A stretch of 64,000 nt of DNA from Dysgonomonas sp. 511 (lineage in GTDB: Bacteria > Bacteroidota > Bacteroidia > Bacteroidales > Dysgonomonadaceae): positions 1 through 64,000 of the forward strand of contig NZ_QVMQ01000005.1 in assembly GCF_010501105.1 (NCBI RefSeq). Reading direction: 5' to 3'. The translations under genes were made by a program, and so were the position numbers. The notes below the pieces were generated by a model. That model had not been told where the DNA came from, ran no database searches, and saw nothing but the letters and a program-made list of their open reading frames with translations. Below are positions 37,305-46,163 of the stretch, one piece after another; the first letter of the stretch is position 1; each line of letters opens with the position of its first letter.

Positions 37305-38270
37305 ATGAATGCAATAATGGCTGACGACGGTTCTTTCTATTACCAGATACAAGGTAGCGCCGAAGGAACGAATTACAACATCATCTACCAGGATGATGAA
37401 GACCGTGATTTTCAGCCGGAAATAGAGAAACTACTGTCGGGGTTCGAAAAGTCGCTGTCGGTTTACGACCCCGACTCGGTTATCTCACGTATAAACAGGA
37501 ACGAAGATATTGCAATCGACAACTTCTTCGAAGCCGTATTCAACAAGGCAAAGGCAATAAGCATACTTACCGAAGGGGCTTTTGATATTTCGGCAGAACC
37601 TCTGTTCAGAGCATGGGGCTTTAGCGCACAGGAAAAGAGTATTCCTGATAATGGGCAAATTGAAATATTGAAAAAACAAATAGGGCTGGATAAAATAGAA
37701 ATCAAGGACAGGAAAATAATCAAATCCATGCCCGAAGCAGTATTGAATGTCAACGCCATTGCAAAAGGTTACTCCGCCGATGTAACAGCATCGTTTTTAG
37801 ACGAAAAGGGTTGCAAAAACTACCTTGTAGAAATAGGAGGAGAAATATACCTGAAAGGGGTAAATACGCAAGGAGAACCCTGGCGCATAGGTATAGACCG
37901 TCCTTCGGAGAACAACCTGATACCGGGACAAGACTTGCAGGTCATACTACAGCTTACCGATAGGGGAATAGCTACATCGGGCAACTATCGCCAGTTTTAT
38001 GTAGATAATGGGCAAAAAGTAACACATACTATAGACCCGCGAACAGGTTATCCGGTGAAGCATAACCTGTTGTCGACCACAGTAATTGCCCCCGACACCA
38101 TGACTGCCGATGCTTTTGCCACTGCATTTATGGTAGGAGGGATGGATAAAGTCACTGAGTGGATAGATAGCTATCCCGATCTGGAAGCACTTTTTATCTG
38201 CGATGAAGAGGGCGAGTATAAGGTGTATTATACTGAAGGTGTGGAAGAATATATTATAAATGTGAATTAA
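37305..38270 (+). CDS. apbE: ApbE-family FAD:protein FMN transferase, signal peptide absent
   Basis: This 321-residue protein transfers FMN from FAD to Thr of exported proteins. ApbE landmarks are QGSAEGTNYNIIY at the start, AFDISAEPLFRAWG, LNVNAIAKGYSADV, YLVEIGGEIYLKG, GIATSGNYRQFY, HTIDPRTGYPV and the Mg-binding DTMTADAFATAFMVGG. Family members in Bacteroidota are usually lipoproteins or exported. Here the reading frame starts with MNAIMADDG and goes straight into the core, and the in-frame codons back to a stop at 37185-37187 contain no other ATG or signal-like stretch. The DNA just upstream (37190-37250) partly resembles the R2 repeat, so the signal may have been lost by rearrangement. 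Confidence 0.87.
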   Translation: MNAIMADDGSFYYQIQGSAEGTNYNIIYQDDEDRDFQPEIEKLLSGFEKSLSVYDPDSVISRINRNEDIAIDNFFEAVFNKAKAISILTEGAFDISAEPLFRAWGFSAQEKSIPDNGQIEILKKQIGLDKIEIKDRKIIKSMPEAVLNVNAIAKGYSADVTASFLDEKGCKNYLVEIGGEIYLKGVNTQGEPWRIGIDRPSENNLIPGQDLQVILQLTDRGIATSGNYRQFYVDNGQKVTHTIDPRTGYPVKHNLLSTTVIAPDTMTADAFATAFMVGGMDKVTEWIDSYPDLEALFICDEEGEYKVYYTEGVEEYIINVN

Positions 38271-38280
38271 TTGCACGAAG

Positions 38281-38490
38281 GTTTATCTATATAGCACCTC
38301 ACTCCCCGCTCTCTCCAAAGGGAGAGAGAGCCGCAAGGCCACGACAAGAGGGAGTGGAAAAAGTAACAAGGAAAAAAGTATAAAAAATGTGTTACAAGTG
38401 TTACTTTTTGGAGAGATACAAGGTACCAGTAGACGAGTTAACAAGTTGGTTTCTTATAAAATATGAACTTGTCTACTTGTATCTAAAGAT
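38281..38490 (+). repeat. R2 dispersed repeat, copy C (short form)
   Basis: It is in the same orientation as copy A but lacks the AGCTGATAGCG block: GTTTATCTATATAG joins directly to CACCTCACTCC. It ends in AAATATGAACTTG...GTATCTAAAGAT. It occupies most of the gene-free interval 38271-38632 before tatA. Copy D at 43699-43944 is the same short form inverted, so the two bracket tatA to the Ca2+ ATPase. Confidence 0.75.
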
Positions 38491-38632
38491 GTTACTTTTT
38501 GGAAGAGAATCCTGACATATCAGAGCGCTGTAAACTATTAAAAAGTGAAAAGAAACCCACAGGGATTTGATTCCCTGCTTTTATTTGTGTTATTTTGAAA
38601 ACGCTAAACCAAATTATAAAAAAACAATTATT

Positions 38633-38830
38633 ATGAATACATTTTTACTTATCGGAAACCTGGGGACAGGAGAAATCATAGTCCTAGCCATAGTAGTACT
38701 GCTTCTTTTCGGAGGGAAGAAAATCCCTGAACTAATGAAAGGATTGGGCAAAGGCATCAAAAACTTCAAAGAAGGTGTTAAGGGCATAGAAGACGACATA
38801 GAAGGAACCGACGACACTAAAAAAGACTGA
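38633..38830 (+). CDS. tatA: TatA, twin-arginine translocase pore subunit
   Basis: This 65-residue protein has one N-terminal membrane span ([20 protein letters not shown]), the FG hinge, and an amphipathic helix ([20 protein letters not shown]) with an acidic tail, which is standard for TatA. The ATG at 38633 is chosen over one at 38567 because the longer version adds 22 unrelated residues. It is 17 bp from tatC. No tatB is seen, as expected for Bacteroidota. It probably serves the Tat-signal oxidoreductases upstream as well as other substrates. Confidence 0.93.
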   Translation: MNTFLLIGNLGTGEIIVLAIVVLLLFGGKKIPELMKGLGKGIKNFKEGVKGIEDDIEGTDDTKKD

Positions 38831-38847
38831 TAGAAACCATATAAACT

Positions 38848-39681
38848 ATGGAAGAAAGCAATCAAGGCATGACCTTTTGGGATCATCTGGAAGAACTCCG
38901 GTGGACGCTGATAAGGTCTATTGCCGCCCTATTTATATTTGCAATACTGGGATTTGCTGTTATGCCCTATATTTACGACAGCATAATAATGGGTCCCACC
39001 AATGCAGATTTTTTCCTATACAAATACTTGTGTGCTGCCACCTCGGCCGTACCATTCCTGCCGGACTTCTGCGACGATACTTTTCAGGTGAAGATTATAA
39101 ATATCAACCTCGCTTCGCAGTTTTTCAGGCATATGACCACCTCGTTCTGGCTGGCGCTAATACTCACATTTCCGTATCTGGTATTCGAGATATGGAAATT
39201 TATACGGCCTGCCCTTTACGACCAGGAGCAGAAAAGCATCCGATGGGTTTTCCTGTTTGGCACAGTCATGTTCTTTATCGGCTGCGTAGTAGGATATTCG
39301 CTGGTATTTCCCATCACATTCCGCTTCCTTGCCACTTACCAGCTTAGCGGGAGCATCGAAAACCAGATATCGCTCGATTCGTATATGGACAACTTCCTGA
39401 TGCTGGTATTCATTATGGGCATTGTATTCGAACTGCCTTTGCTGTCGTGGCTATTGTCGCAACTGGGGCTGCTCAACAAGTCTTTCTTCAAGAAGTTCAG
39501 AAGACATGCCATTGTCGGGCTATTACTGGTATCGGCATTCATCACTCCTTCGGGCGATCCGTTCACACTGTCGGTAGTATTCATCCCGCTTTATATGCTG
39601 TTCGAACTGAGTGCCTTCTTTGTGAAGCCGGCTCCGGTGGAAAGCGAAGAAGAGGACGAAGAAGAATCCCTATCTCAATAA
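38848..39681 (+). CDS. tatC: TatC, twin-arginine translocase receptor subunit
   Basis: This 277-residue inner-membrane protein has six predicted spans and the TatC N-terminal signature FWDHLEELRWTLIRS. FRHMTTSFWLALILTFPYLVFEIWKFIRPALY is the conserved second-span region, and the late SAFITPSGDPFTLSVVFIPLYMLFEL is also typical. The C-terminus is unusually acidic (a run of Glu and Asp residues), a cytoplasmic tail. A longer first periplasmic loop (about residues 45-85, with Cys residues) is present, as in other Bacteroidota. It recognises twin-arginine signals and works with TatA encoded 17 bp upstream. Confidence 0.94.
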   Translation: MEESNQGMTFWDHLEELRWTLIRSIAALFIFAILGFAVMPYIYDSIIMGPTNADFFLYKYLCAATSAVPFLPDFCDDTFQVKIININLASQFFRHMTTSFWLALILTFPYLVFEIWKFIRPALYDQEQKSIRWVFLFGTVMFFIGCVVGYSLVFPITFRFLATYQLSGSIENQISLDSYMDNFLMLVFIMGIVFELPLLSWLLSQLGLLNKSFFKKFRRHAIVGLLLVSAFITPSGDPFTLSVVFIPLYMLFELSAFFVKPAPVESEEEDEEESLSQ

Positions 39682-39699
39682 AGGAGGGATTCCCCTTTT
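39680..39699. terminator. Probable terminator between tatC and the metallopeptidase gene
   Basis: AAAGG-A-GG and CC-CCTTT form a stem with a one-base bulge and a 4-nt loop just at the tatC stop codon, ending in a short T-run. The two flanking genes converge, so it may work for both. It is a weak structure. Confidence 0.45.
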
Positions 39700-39730
39700 G
39701 CGCCGGAACAATTAAGATGAACCTATCTTC

Positions 39731-40588
39731 TTATAGTTGGGAATAAGAGACTGAGAACGTATCGCCATTGGCAATATTACCAGTCTGCAATCCTTTCTTT
39801 AGCCAACGGGAGCGTTGCGCAGAAGTTCCGTGATTGAAAGCATCGGGCACTGTATATCCCTGCGATTGCATTTGCAGGCGGTCGTCGCCGATCTGGCTAG
39901 CTGCGTTCAGCCCTTCTTCTACATCACCATCTTCGATGGAGTTGAACGTCTTATTATCGTGATAGGCCCATACTCCCGCGTAGAAGTCGGCCTGTAGTTC
40001 GAGCCTTACATTCAGGCGGTTGCTCTCCACCTGATTGACGCGCTGCTGTTGTTGGTGCACCTTATCGAGTGTACCAAGCAGGTTTTGCACATGATGCCCT
40101 ACTTCGTGAGCTATCACATAGGCATAGGCAAAGTCGCCCCCTGCACCCAGTTGGTTCTTCATCTCATTGAAGAATGAAAGGTCGATATACACGGTCTTGT
40201 CGGCAGGGCAATAGAAGGGCCCTGTAGAAGAAGAAGCACTACCACAACCTGAGGTAGTAGCCTGAGAGAACAAGACCATACGTGGCGGAGCATATTTCAT
40301 CCCGTTTTGTCGGAATATCTCAGTCCAGACATCTTCCGTTCCGGCCAGTATCGTCTTAGCAAAGGTGGCTGCCTCCTCGTCTTCCGCTGTTGGAGTATAG
40401 GCGCTCTGTGTAATACCACCGCCGGATAGTTGCTGGCTGACAAAAGCCATAGGGTCGCCACCCAAAAACCATATTATAAGGCCGATAACAATGGTTCCAC
40501 CTAAGCCAAAGCCCATTTTACCACCTGCGATACCTCTGCCGCGACGGTCGTCTACATTGTCGCTGGTTCTTCTTCCATCAAGTCTCAT
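39731..40588 (-). CDS. Neutral zinc metallopeptidase, YpfJ-like, membrane-anchored
   Basis: This 285-residue protein belongs to the YpfJ/putative neutral zinc metallopeptidase family. Order: a basic cytoplasmic N-terminus (MRLDGRRTSDNVDDRRG), one membrane span (GFGLGGTIVIGLIIWFLGG, about 26-44), then a catalytic domain with the zinc motif HEVGH at 161-165 inside YAYVIAHEVGHHVQNLLG. Family signatures CGSASSSTGPFYCPAD and a late LQADFYAGVWAYH, which provides the third ligand region, are present. The substrate is unknown. It lies 18 bp after the Ca2+ ATPase gene and is probably co-transcribed with it. Confidence 0.9.
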   Translation of the reverse strand: MRLDGRRTSDNVDDRRGRGIAGGKMGFGLGGTIVIGLIIWFLGGDPMAFVSQQLSGGGITQSAYTPTAEDEEAATFAKTILAGTEDVWTEIFRQNGMKYAPPRMVLFSQATTSGCGSASSSTGPFYCPADKTVYIDLSFFNEMKNQLGAGGDFAYAYVIAHEVGHHVQNLLGTLDKVHQQQQRVNQVESNRLNVRLELQADFYAGVWAYHDNKTFNSIEDGDVEEGLNAASQIGDDRLQMQSQGYTVPDAFNHGTSAQRSRWLKKGLQTGNIANGDTFSVSYSQL

Positions 40589-40606
40589 GTCGTTATATTG
40601 TTTATG

Positions 40607-43531
40607 TTATCTTGTTTTACTTCTTATCAACCTTATCAATTCGCCAATCCATAGTACCACAGATGTTCCTCCGATGATGATACCCCAGTCTTGCAAGTTG
40701 AGCGGCATAGTACGGAACACATCGCCACCGAAGGTTACTATTATAACCTGCCCTATCAGTATAATAAGGGCAACAACTTCGAAGCCTGCGCTCTTGCCCA
40801 GCCCGGAAAAAGCAGACTTGCCTGTGGCATACGCTTTGGCATTGAACATATTCCAAAACTGTAGCAATACGAATACAGTAAAGAAATAGGACAGGAAGTA
40901 CCGTTGCCGGTCGCCTTCTTCTATATAACTAAAGAACGAGTTCAAGTGTTCGGGGAAGGCAAAATAATACATCATACCCAATAACAGGACTACAAACACG
41001 ATACCTGTGATAAGTATATGGCGCGCAATAGAAGGAGTGATAATAAAGTCGCTGTTCTTTCGCGGCTTCACCTTCATCACATTCGGATCGGGCGGAAGCG
41101 AAGCTAATGCTCCTGCGGCAAATGTATCCATTATCAGATTGACCCAAAGCATCTGTGTGACCGTAAGCGGAAGTTCCTGACCAAATATCGAGCCTAGGAA
41201 AACGATAAGCAAGGCGGCCACATTGATCGTCAACTGGAAGAGGATAAACCGCTGGATATTCTTATACAGCGAACGCCCCCACATAACGGCTGTGGCAATG
41301 CTACTGAAAGAGTCGTCGAGCAGTGTGATGTCGCTGGCTTCTTTTGCTACGGATGTTCCCGAACCCATCGAAAGCCCTACATCGGCATAGTTGAGAGCCG
41401 GGGCATCGTTCGTGCCATCGCCTGTAACAGCAACGATCTCACCATTTTGCTTCAACAGGTTTACCAAACGTTGTTTATCGGTAGGACGGGCGCGGCACAT
41501 TATCTTGAGCTTCTGTACCCTTCTGAAAGCTTCGTCGTCCGGCAAGTTTTCGAAATCGAGGCCTGCTATAATATTCTCGTCGGTATCTGTGTCATCGTTC
41601 CAGATACCTATCTGACGGCCAATTTCCTTGGCTGTACCATATGTGTCTCCTGTCACGATTTTCACTTGCACACCTGCTTCGAGACATTGGTAAACAGCAT
41701 CGGGAACATCAGGGCGAACCGGATCGGAAATACCGGCAATGCCTAAAAACTTCAAGTCTCCGGCAGCCATCTGCTCTATCGTACGGGTATCTCCTTCTTC
41801 TATATACTTATAGGCAAATCCGAGCGTGCGCATTGCCTGATTCTGGTACTTCAACAACTGGTTGTTTATCTCATCCCTATATTCATCTGTAGCTACTTCT
41901 CCTTCTGTAGTAACCACAGCCGAACTACGCGATAAGACAACCTCCGGTGCGCCTTTTACATAAAGCACCTTATGTGTCAGTTTGGGCGAATCGACAAGTG
42001 TTGCCATAAACTTGCGTTCGGTAGAGAAAGGCAGCTGGTCTACAACCTGCTCTTTATTCCTTATATTGCTGTAAAGTATCTTCCTGTCGTTAAGCCACAA
42101 GAGCAACGCACCTTCTGTTGGATTTCCCAACGCACCCACTTTCTGGGCTGAGAAATCGAGAAAGGCTGTAGAGTTCACCGAAATATTGCCTATAATAAGA
42201 CGGCTTGCCTCGCTGTCGGAAAGCACCTGGTCTTTCAACCCGTAGAAATTGGTGTTGGCTACCTGCATTTGGTTTTGGGTCAATGTCCCTGTCTTATCCG
42301 TACAGATAACGGTAGTTGCCCCCATTGTTTCCACGGCGTGCATTTTGCGCACCAGATTGTTCATCTTGAGCATACGGCGCATACTCAGGGCAAGGCTAAG
42401 TGTTACACTCATCGGCAAACCTTCCGGCACAGCGACTACAACCAGTGTGACTGCCACCATAAAGGCCTGCAATATCTCGGTGGCAACATTAAGGTTTACC
42501 CACGAATCATCGTCCAATGGGTCTATACCGAAAAGGTAAGCGACACCGCATAATGCAACTGTAACCAGAAGCCCTGTTATTATCCACCTGAGCCAGCTAC
42601 CTTTGGCAACTGACTTTGGCAATTTCAGATCGCGACCCGAAAGGCTCAACCCATCGTATATTATCGGCATCCATACCTTAACCATAGCTACCACAACCCC
42701 TAGTATAGCAGCACCAAGCAGTACCAACTGATCGGAGGTGACATTGGCACTGGCATCAAGTATTACATCCTTGAGCAAAAGCACTACGAAAGTAAGCACC
42801 GCCAAAACAAGCCCTACAACACCGATGAACTTAGCCAACGAATCCAATTGCCTGTTCAGAGGTGTTTGACCTTCAACCTTTTCGGTGGCTTTCTCCGCCA
42901 CTTTGCCAAATTCCGTGGCATCGCCTACTTTTGTTACTTCGTATATACCGTGCCCGTTTATAACCTTCGTGCCCTTCAGCACCCAGTTGGAAGGATAGGT
43001 TACATCGTCTTCGAAATGCTCAGGATTGGTTGTCTTGTCGATACTCAACTCCCCCGTAAGGCACGATTCGTCTATCTGCATCGAAACGGCTTCGAGCAAT
43101 TCGCCATCGGCAGGCACTTCGTTCCCTATTTCCAGCAAAACAATGTCGCCGACTACTATATCCTTTTTGGCTATCTGGCGCACATTGCCGTCGCGCATCA
43201 CCATCAGCATTTCCTCATCGTTGACCTGATTGAGAACATCGAACTTCTTATTGGCATCTACTTCGAACCAAAACGAAACTCCTGTTGCCAACAATATGGC
43301 GCAAAAAATACCAATGGTTTCTATATACTCATTATGAATAATAGATATACCCAACGACAGGAATGCCGCAATAAGCAATACCCTGATAATAGGATCTTCG
43401 AACTTCTTAAGAAAAAGCTTCCAAAGGGGTTCTTTCTTGGGCGGGGTAAGAATGTTAGCCCCGTGTTTCTTACGGCTCTCTTTTACCTGCTTGTCGGTAA
43501 GCCCTGTATATGTCTTTTTCGTTTCCATCAA
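40607..43531 (-). CDS. Ca2+-translocating P-type ATPase (P2, PMCA-like)
   Basis: This 974-residue protein pumps Ca2+ out of the cytoplasm using ATP. Motifs: DESCLTGE (A-domain, about 154-161), VAVPEGLP (ion-binding M4, about 366-373), the phosphorylation site DKTGTLT with Asp412, KGAPE (nucleotide domain), and GDGTNDAPAL with the TGD upstream. C-terminal spans include LWVNLIMDTFAALAL-type sequence (LWVNLIMDTFAAGAL). Between the expected M3 (about 236-254) and M4 it has about 95 extra residues with two hydrophobic stretches (about 269-290 and 313-335), an even number that would preserve topology. ATG at 43528 is an alternative start. An R2 repeat lies upstream. Confidence 0.93.
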   Translation of the reverse strand: MMETKKTYTGLTDKQVKESRKKHGANILTPPKKEPLWKLFLKKFEDPIIRVLLIAAFLSLGISIIHNEYIETIGIFCAILLATGVSFWFEVDANKKFDVLNQVNDEEMLMVMRDGNVRQIAKKDIVVGDIVLLEIGNEVPADGELLEAVSMQIDESCLTGELSIDKTTNPEHFEDDVTYPSNWVLKGTKVINGHGIYEVTKVGDATEFGKVAEKATEKVEGQTPLNRQLDSLAKFIGVVGLVLAVLTFVVLLLKDVILDASANVTSDQLVLLGAAILGVVVAMVKVWMPIIYDGLSLSGRDLKLPKSVAKGSWLRWIITGLLVTVALCGVAYLFGIDPLDDDSWVNLNVATEILQAFMVAVTLVVVAVPEGLPMSVTLSLALSMRRMLKMNNLVRKMHAVETMGATTVICTDKTGTLTQNQMQVANTNFYGLKDQVLSDSEASRLIIGNISVNSTAFLDFSAQKVGALGNPTEGALLLWLNDRKILYSNIRNKEQVVDQLPFSTERKFMATLVDSPKLTHKVLYVKGAPEVVLSRSSAVVTTEGEVATDEYRDEINNQLLKYQNQAMRTLGFAYKYIEEGDTRTIEQMAAGDLKFLGIAGISDPVRPDVPDAVYQCLEAGVQVKIVTGDTYGTAKEIGRQIGIWNDDTDTDENIIAGLDFENLPDDEAFRRVQKLKIMCRARPTDKQRLVNLLKQNGEIVAVTGDGTNDAPALNYADVGLSMGSGTSVAKEASDITLLDDSFSSIATAVMWGRSLYKNIQRFILFQLTINVAALLIVFLGSIFGQELPLTVTQMLWVNLIMDTFAAGALASLPPDPNVMKVKPRKNSDFIITPSIARHILITGIVFVVLLLGMMYYFAFPEHLNSFFSYIEEGDRQRYFLSYFFTVFVLLQFWNMFNAKAYATGKSAFSGLGKSAGFEVVALIILIGQVIIVTFGGDVFRTMPLNLQDWGIIIGGTSVVLWIGELIRLIRSKTR

Positions 43532-43698
43532 ATAGCTATCAATATCCTTTTATAATACCAGCCGGCAGCTGTTACTTTTTGTTCCTTCTCCAATGCCCAG
43601 CTTTACGGGAATCCCGCTTTCATTTAACCTATTTTTACAATATATAGTTAAAAAGTAACACATGTAACATCTTTTTCGGTTATCTGTCAACAACTTTT

Positions 43699-43944
43699 CT
43701 TCTCTTTAGATACAAGTAGACAAGATACGAGATACAAGTTTATATTTTATAAGAAACCAACTTGTTAACTCGTCTACTGGTATCCTGTATCTCCCCAAAA
43801 AGTAACACTTGTAACACATTTTTCAGCCTTTTTTTTGTTACTTTTTTCCTCTCCCTCGTCGTGGCTTTACACATAAGTCCCCCAAGGGGGATTAGGGGGC
43901 TTCCCTTTGGAGAGAGCGGGGAGTGAGGTGCTATATAGATAAAC
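43699..43944 (-). repeat. R2 dispersed repeat, copy D (short form with insertion)
   Basis: This short-form copy is inverted relative to copy C and shares its CTATATAGATAAAC outer flank. It carries about 30 extra bases (a CCCCCAAGGGGG hairpin followed by ATTAGGGGG) inside the CTCTCCAAAGGG region. It fills much of the gene-free interval 43532-44059 between the Ca2+ ATPase and ispG. I saw nothing else in that interval. Confidence 0.72.
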
Positions 43945-44059
43945 TTTTTTACTTCCGATTGATAAATATACAACCCCCAAAACCAACAAAGATAACAGTA
44001 TAAACAGGCAATAGCCTGCCCCTGCTGTTAATTTATTGTTACAATAATTCTGCGTCCTA

Positions 44060-45907
44060 TTATTGGTCGGGCTCTACCCAATCGCCATTATCCTTAATCA
44101 GTTGCACCAACCTTTCTACTGCTTCCTCCGAAGGAATATTCTTTTCTATCAGGTTCTTTTTCTTATACAGGGATATCTTTCCGCGCTCTGCACCTACATA
44201 CCCATAATCGGCATCCGCCATCTCGCCGGGACCGTTTACAATGCAGCCCATTACCCCTATCTTAAGGTGCTTGAGGTGCGAAGTCGCCTTCTTCACCACA
44301 GCCACCGTTGCCTGCAAATCGAACAGAGTACGCCCGCAACTAGGGCAAGATATATATTCTGTCTTGCTTGTCCTTACGCGTGAGGCCTGCAATATGCCGA
44401 ACATATAGGCATCGACCTCTTTCGGGGCTATGCTTCCCTGATTTTCTACCATGATACCATTGCCAAAGCCATCGAGGAATAGCGTACCCAGATCAGCGGC
44501 AGCTTTTATCTGCAAGTCTTCGGGAAGGTCTTCATTATATTGGCGGTTGAATACAACCGGGGTATCGCACCCGCTATTCATCAGGGTGTGGACGAAGGCA
44601 CGCTGTTCTCCCACCCCATTCATATGCGATGTGGTAAGTATAACAACCACCGATTTATCACTTTTCAGCACAGAGATAACCTCATCGGTCAGATGTGGGT
44701 AAGACAAGCGAAGGAATTTAACGGTAGCATCTGCTTCTCCGATCGCACTTAGATTGGATACTTCGAAGAGAGGATAGGTATTCTTTTCGCCCTTCCATCC
44801 TGCATAATCGATAATAGATGGTATAGCTCTCGGCGCCTGCAATGGGAATGTGCTTCCCACATAGATATAATCGGGCAGGAAGTGCGGGTTTAGTTCGAAA
44901 TTGCCGCCCGAACGGTTGGATATGACTACAGGAAGGCTATCGCCGCCAATATTTCCCGCAATATACGTCTCCCTCCTGTCGGTAGAGAATGGCGAATAAT
45001 TGCTATTTGCTACAGCCTTTATTTCGGGATGGCCTACTCGGCGTATTATATAATCGACCAGTTTCTTGGCAACAGGTATTTCATATTCGGGATCTTCGCT
45101 CAGCGATACACGGATAGTATCGCCGATGCCATCGGCAAGCAAAGAGCCGATGCCTACTGCCGATTTTATGCGCCCGTCTTCGCCATCGCCAGCCTCGGTC
45201 ACACCGAGGTGCAGTGGGAAATGATAGCCTTCGGCATCCATCTGCTGAATGAGCAGACGCACGGCTTTTGCCATCACCACCGTATTGGATGTTTTCATCG
45301 AAATAACAATATCGTTGAATCCTTCGGCAACACATATATGCAAAAACTCCATGCACGACTCCACCATACCTTCGGGCGTATCGCCATAACGGCTCATAAT
45401 ACGGTCGGATAGCGAACCGTGGTTCACGCCTATGCGGATTGCTGTTTTATGCTCTTTGCAAATATTCAGCAGGGGGATAAGTTTGGCCTTTATCTTTTCT
45501 ATTTCCTGCGCATATTCTTCGTCGGTATAATCGAATGTCTCGAATGTTTTTACCCTGTCGACAAAGTTACCGGGATTGATACGCACTTTCTCTACTATCC
45601 GTGCGGCGGCTTCTGCGGCACGCGGATTGAAATGTATATCGGCTATAAGCGGGGTGGCATATCCTTGCGCTCGCACTACATCCTTGATATTCCGTAGGTT
45701 TTCGGCTTCGCGCACTCCTTGTGCCGTGAGGCGGACATAGTCGGCTCCTGCCTGCACTATGCGTATTACCTGTGCCGCGCTGCCCGCGGTGTCGTTGGTA
45801 TTTGTATTGGTCATCGACTGGATGCGGACAGGGTTGTCGCCGCCCAGTGGTGTATCTCCTATTCTGGCCACTGACGACCGGCGTCTTTTATAATTGAAAA
45901 AATCCAT
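44060..45907 (-). CDS. ispG: IspG, 4-hydroxy-3-methylbut-2-enyl diphosphate synthase, long form
   Basis: This 615-residue enzyme carries out the penultimate step of the MEP isoprenoid pathway, reducing MEcPP to HMBPP with a [4Fe-4S] cluster. The N-terminal TIM barrel starts at VARIGDTPLGGDNPVRIQSM, with DYVRLTAQG, PLIADIHFNPRAA and RIGVNHGSLSDR. The C-terminal domain holds the cluster ligands Cys521 and Cys524 (SCPSCGRT), Cys555 (GCIVNGPGE) and Glu562. The protein is longer than the 370-residue E. coli type because of an inserted central domain (about 270-510), the usual state in Bacteroidota and plants. A TATCTTTG promoter element lies upstream at 45945-45952. Confidence 0.96.
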   Translation of the reverse strand: MDFFNYKRRRSSVARIGDTPLGGDNPVRIQSMTNTNTNDTAGSAAQVIRIVQAGADYVRLTAQGVREAENLRNIKDVVRAQGYATPLIADIHFNPRAAEAAARIVEKVRINPGNFVDRVKTFETFDYTDEEYAQEIEKIKAKLIPLLNICKEHKTAIRIGVNHGSLSDRIMSRYGDTPEGMVESCMEFLHICVAEGFNDIVISMKTSNTVVMAKAVRLLIQQMDAEGYHFPLHLGVTEAGDGEDGRIKSAVGIGSLLADGIGDTIRVSLSEDPEYEIPVAKKLVDYIIRRVGHPEIKAVANSNYSPFSTDRRETYIAGNIGGDSLPVVISNRSGGNFELNPHFLPDYIYVGSTFPLQAPRAIPSIIDYAGWKGEKNTYPLFEVSNLSAIGEADATVKFLRLSYPHLTDEVISVLKSDKSVVVILTTSHMNGVGEQRAFVHTLMNSGCDTPVVFNRQYNEDLPEDLQIKAAADLGTLFLDGFGNGIMVENQGSIAPKEVDAYMFGILQASRVRTSKTEYISCPSCGRTLFDLQATVAVVKKATSHLKHLKIGVMGCIVNGPGEMADADYGYVGAERGKISLYKKKNLIEKNIPSEEAVERLVQLIKDNGDWVEPDQ

Positions 45908-45944
45908 CGCGATTGATATTTAACTATTTGGTGTAAAAGTATAA

Positions 45945-45952
45945 CAAAGATA
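45945..45952 (-). promoter_or_regulatory. Candidate -7 element for ispG
   Basis: TATCTTTG on the minus strand matches TAnnTTTG and lies about 38 bp before the ispG start. No clear TTTG is present at the -33 distance. Confidence 0.35.
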
Positions 45953-45981
45953 GATTTTTTTTGTTTGAATAGGATTAGAGT

Positions 45982-46118
45982 CAGGGTAAACGCATGAAAA
46001 ATAATATTACTGTTTTGAGTACTGTAATTTATTTGGGGCGAATGATAATTGACTCCGTCGATTTTCAATTCGCCAAAGACCTTTTCTATTTCGGGCGAAT
46101 GATAATTCGCCCCTACAA
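45982..46118. repeat. R1 MITE-like palindromic element, copy 3 (one end lost)
   Basis: The left end CAGGGTAAACGCATGAAA (45982-45999) matches the terminal repeat of copy 2. The palindromic core, in opposite orientation, runs about 46035-46118. Sequence homologous to copy 2 continues to GATAAATTT near 46145, but the expected terminal repeat is replaced by AGAGTCTGTTTACAG, which resembles an R3 end, so this copy looks truncated. It lies between ispG and the small membrane protein gene. Confidence 0.65.
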
Positions 46119-46163
46119 GGTTCAGAATTGATTTCCGATAAATTTAGAGTCTGTTTACAGACC

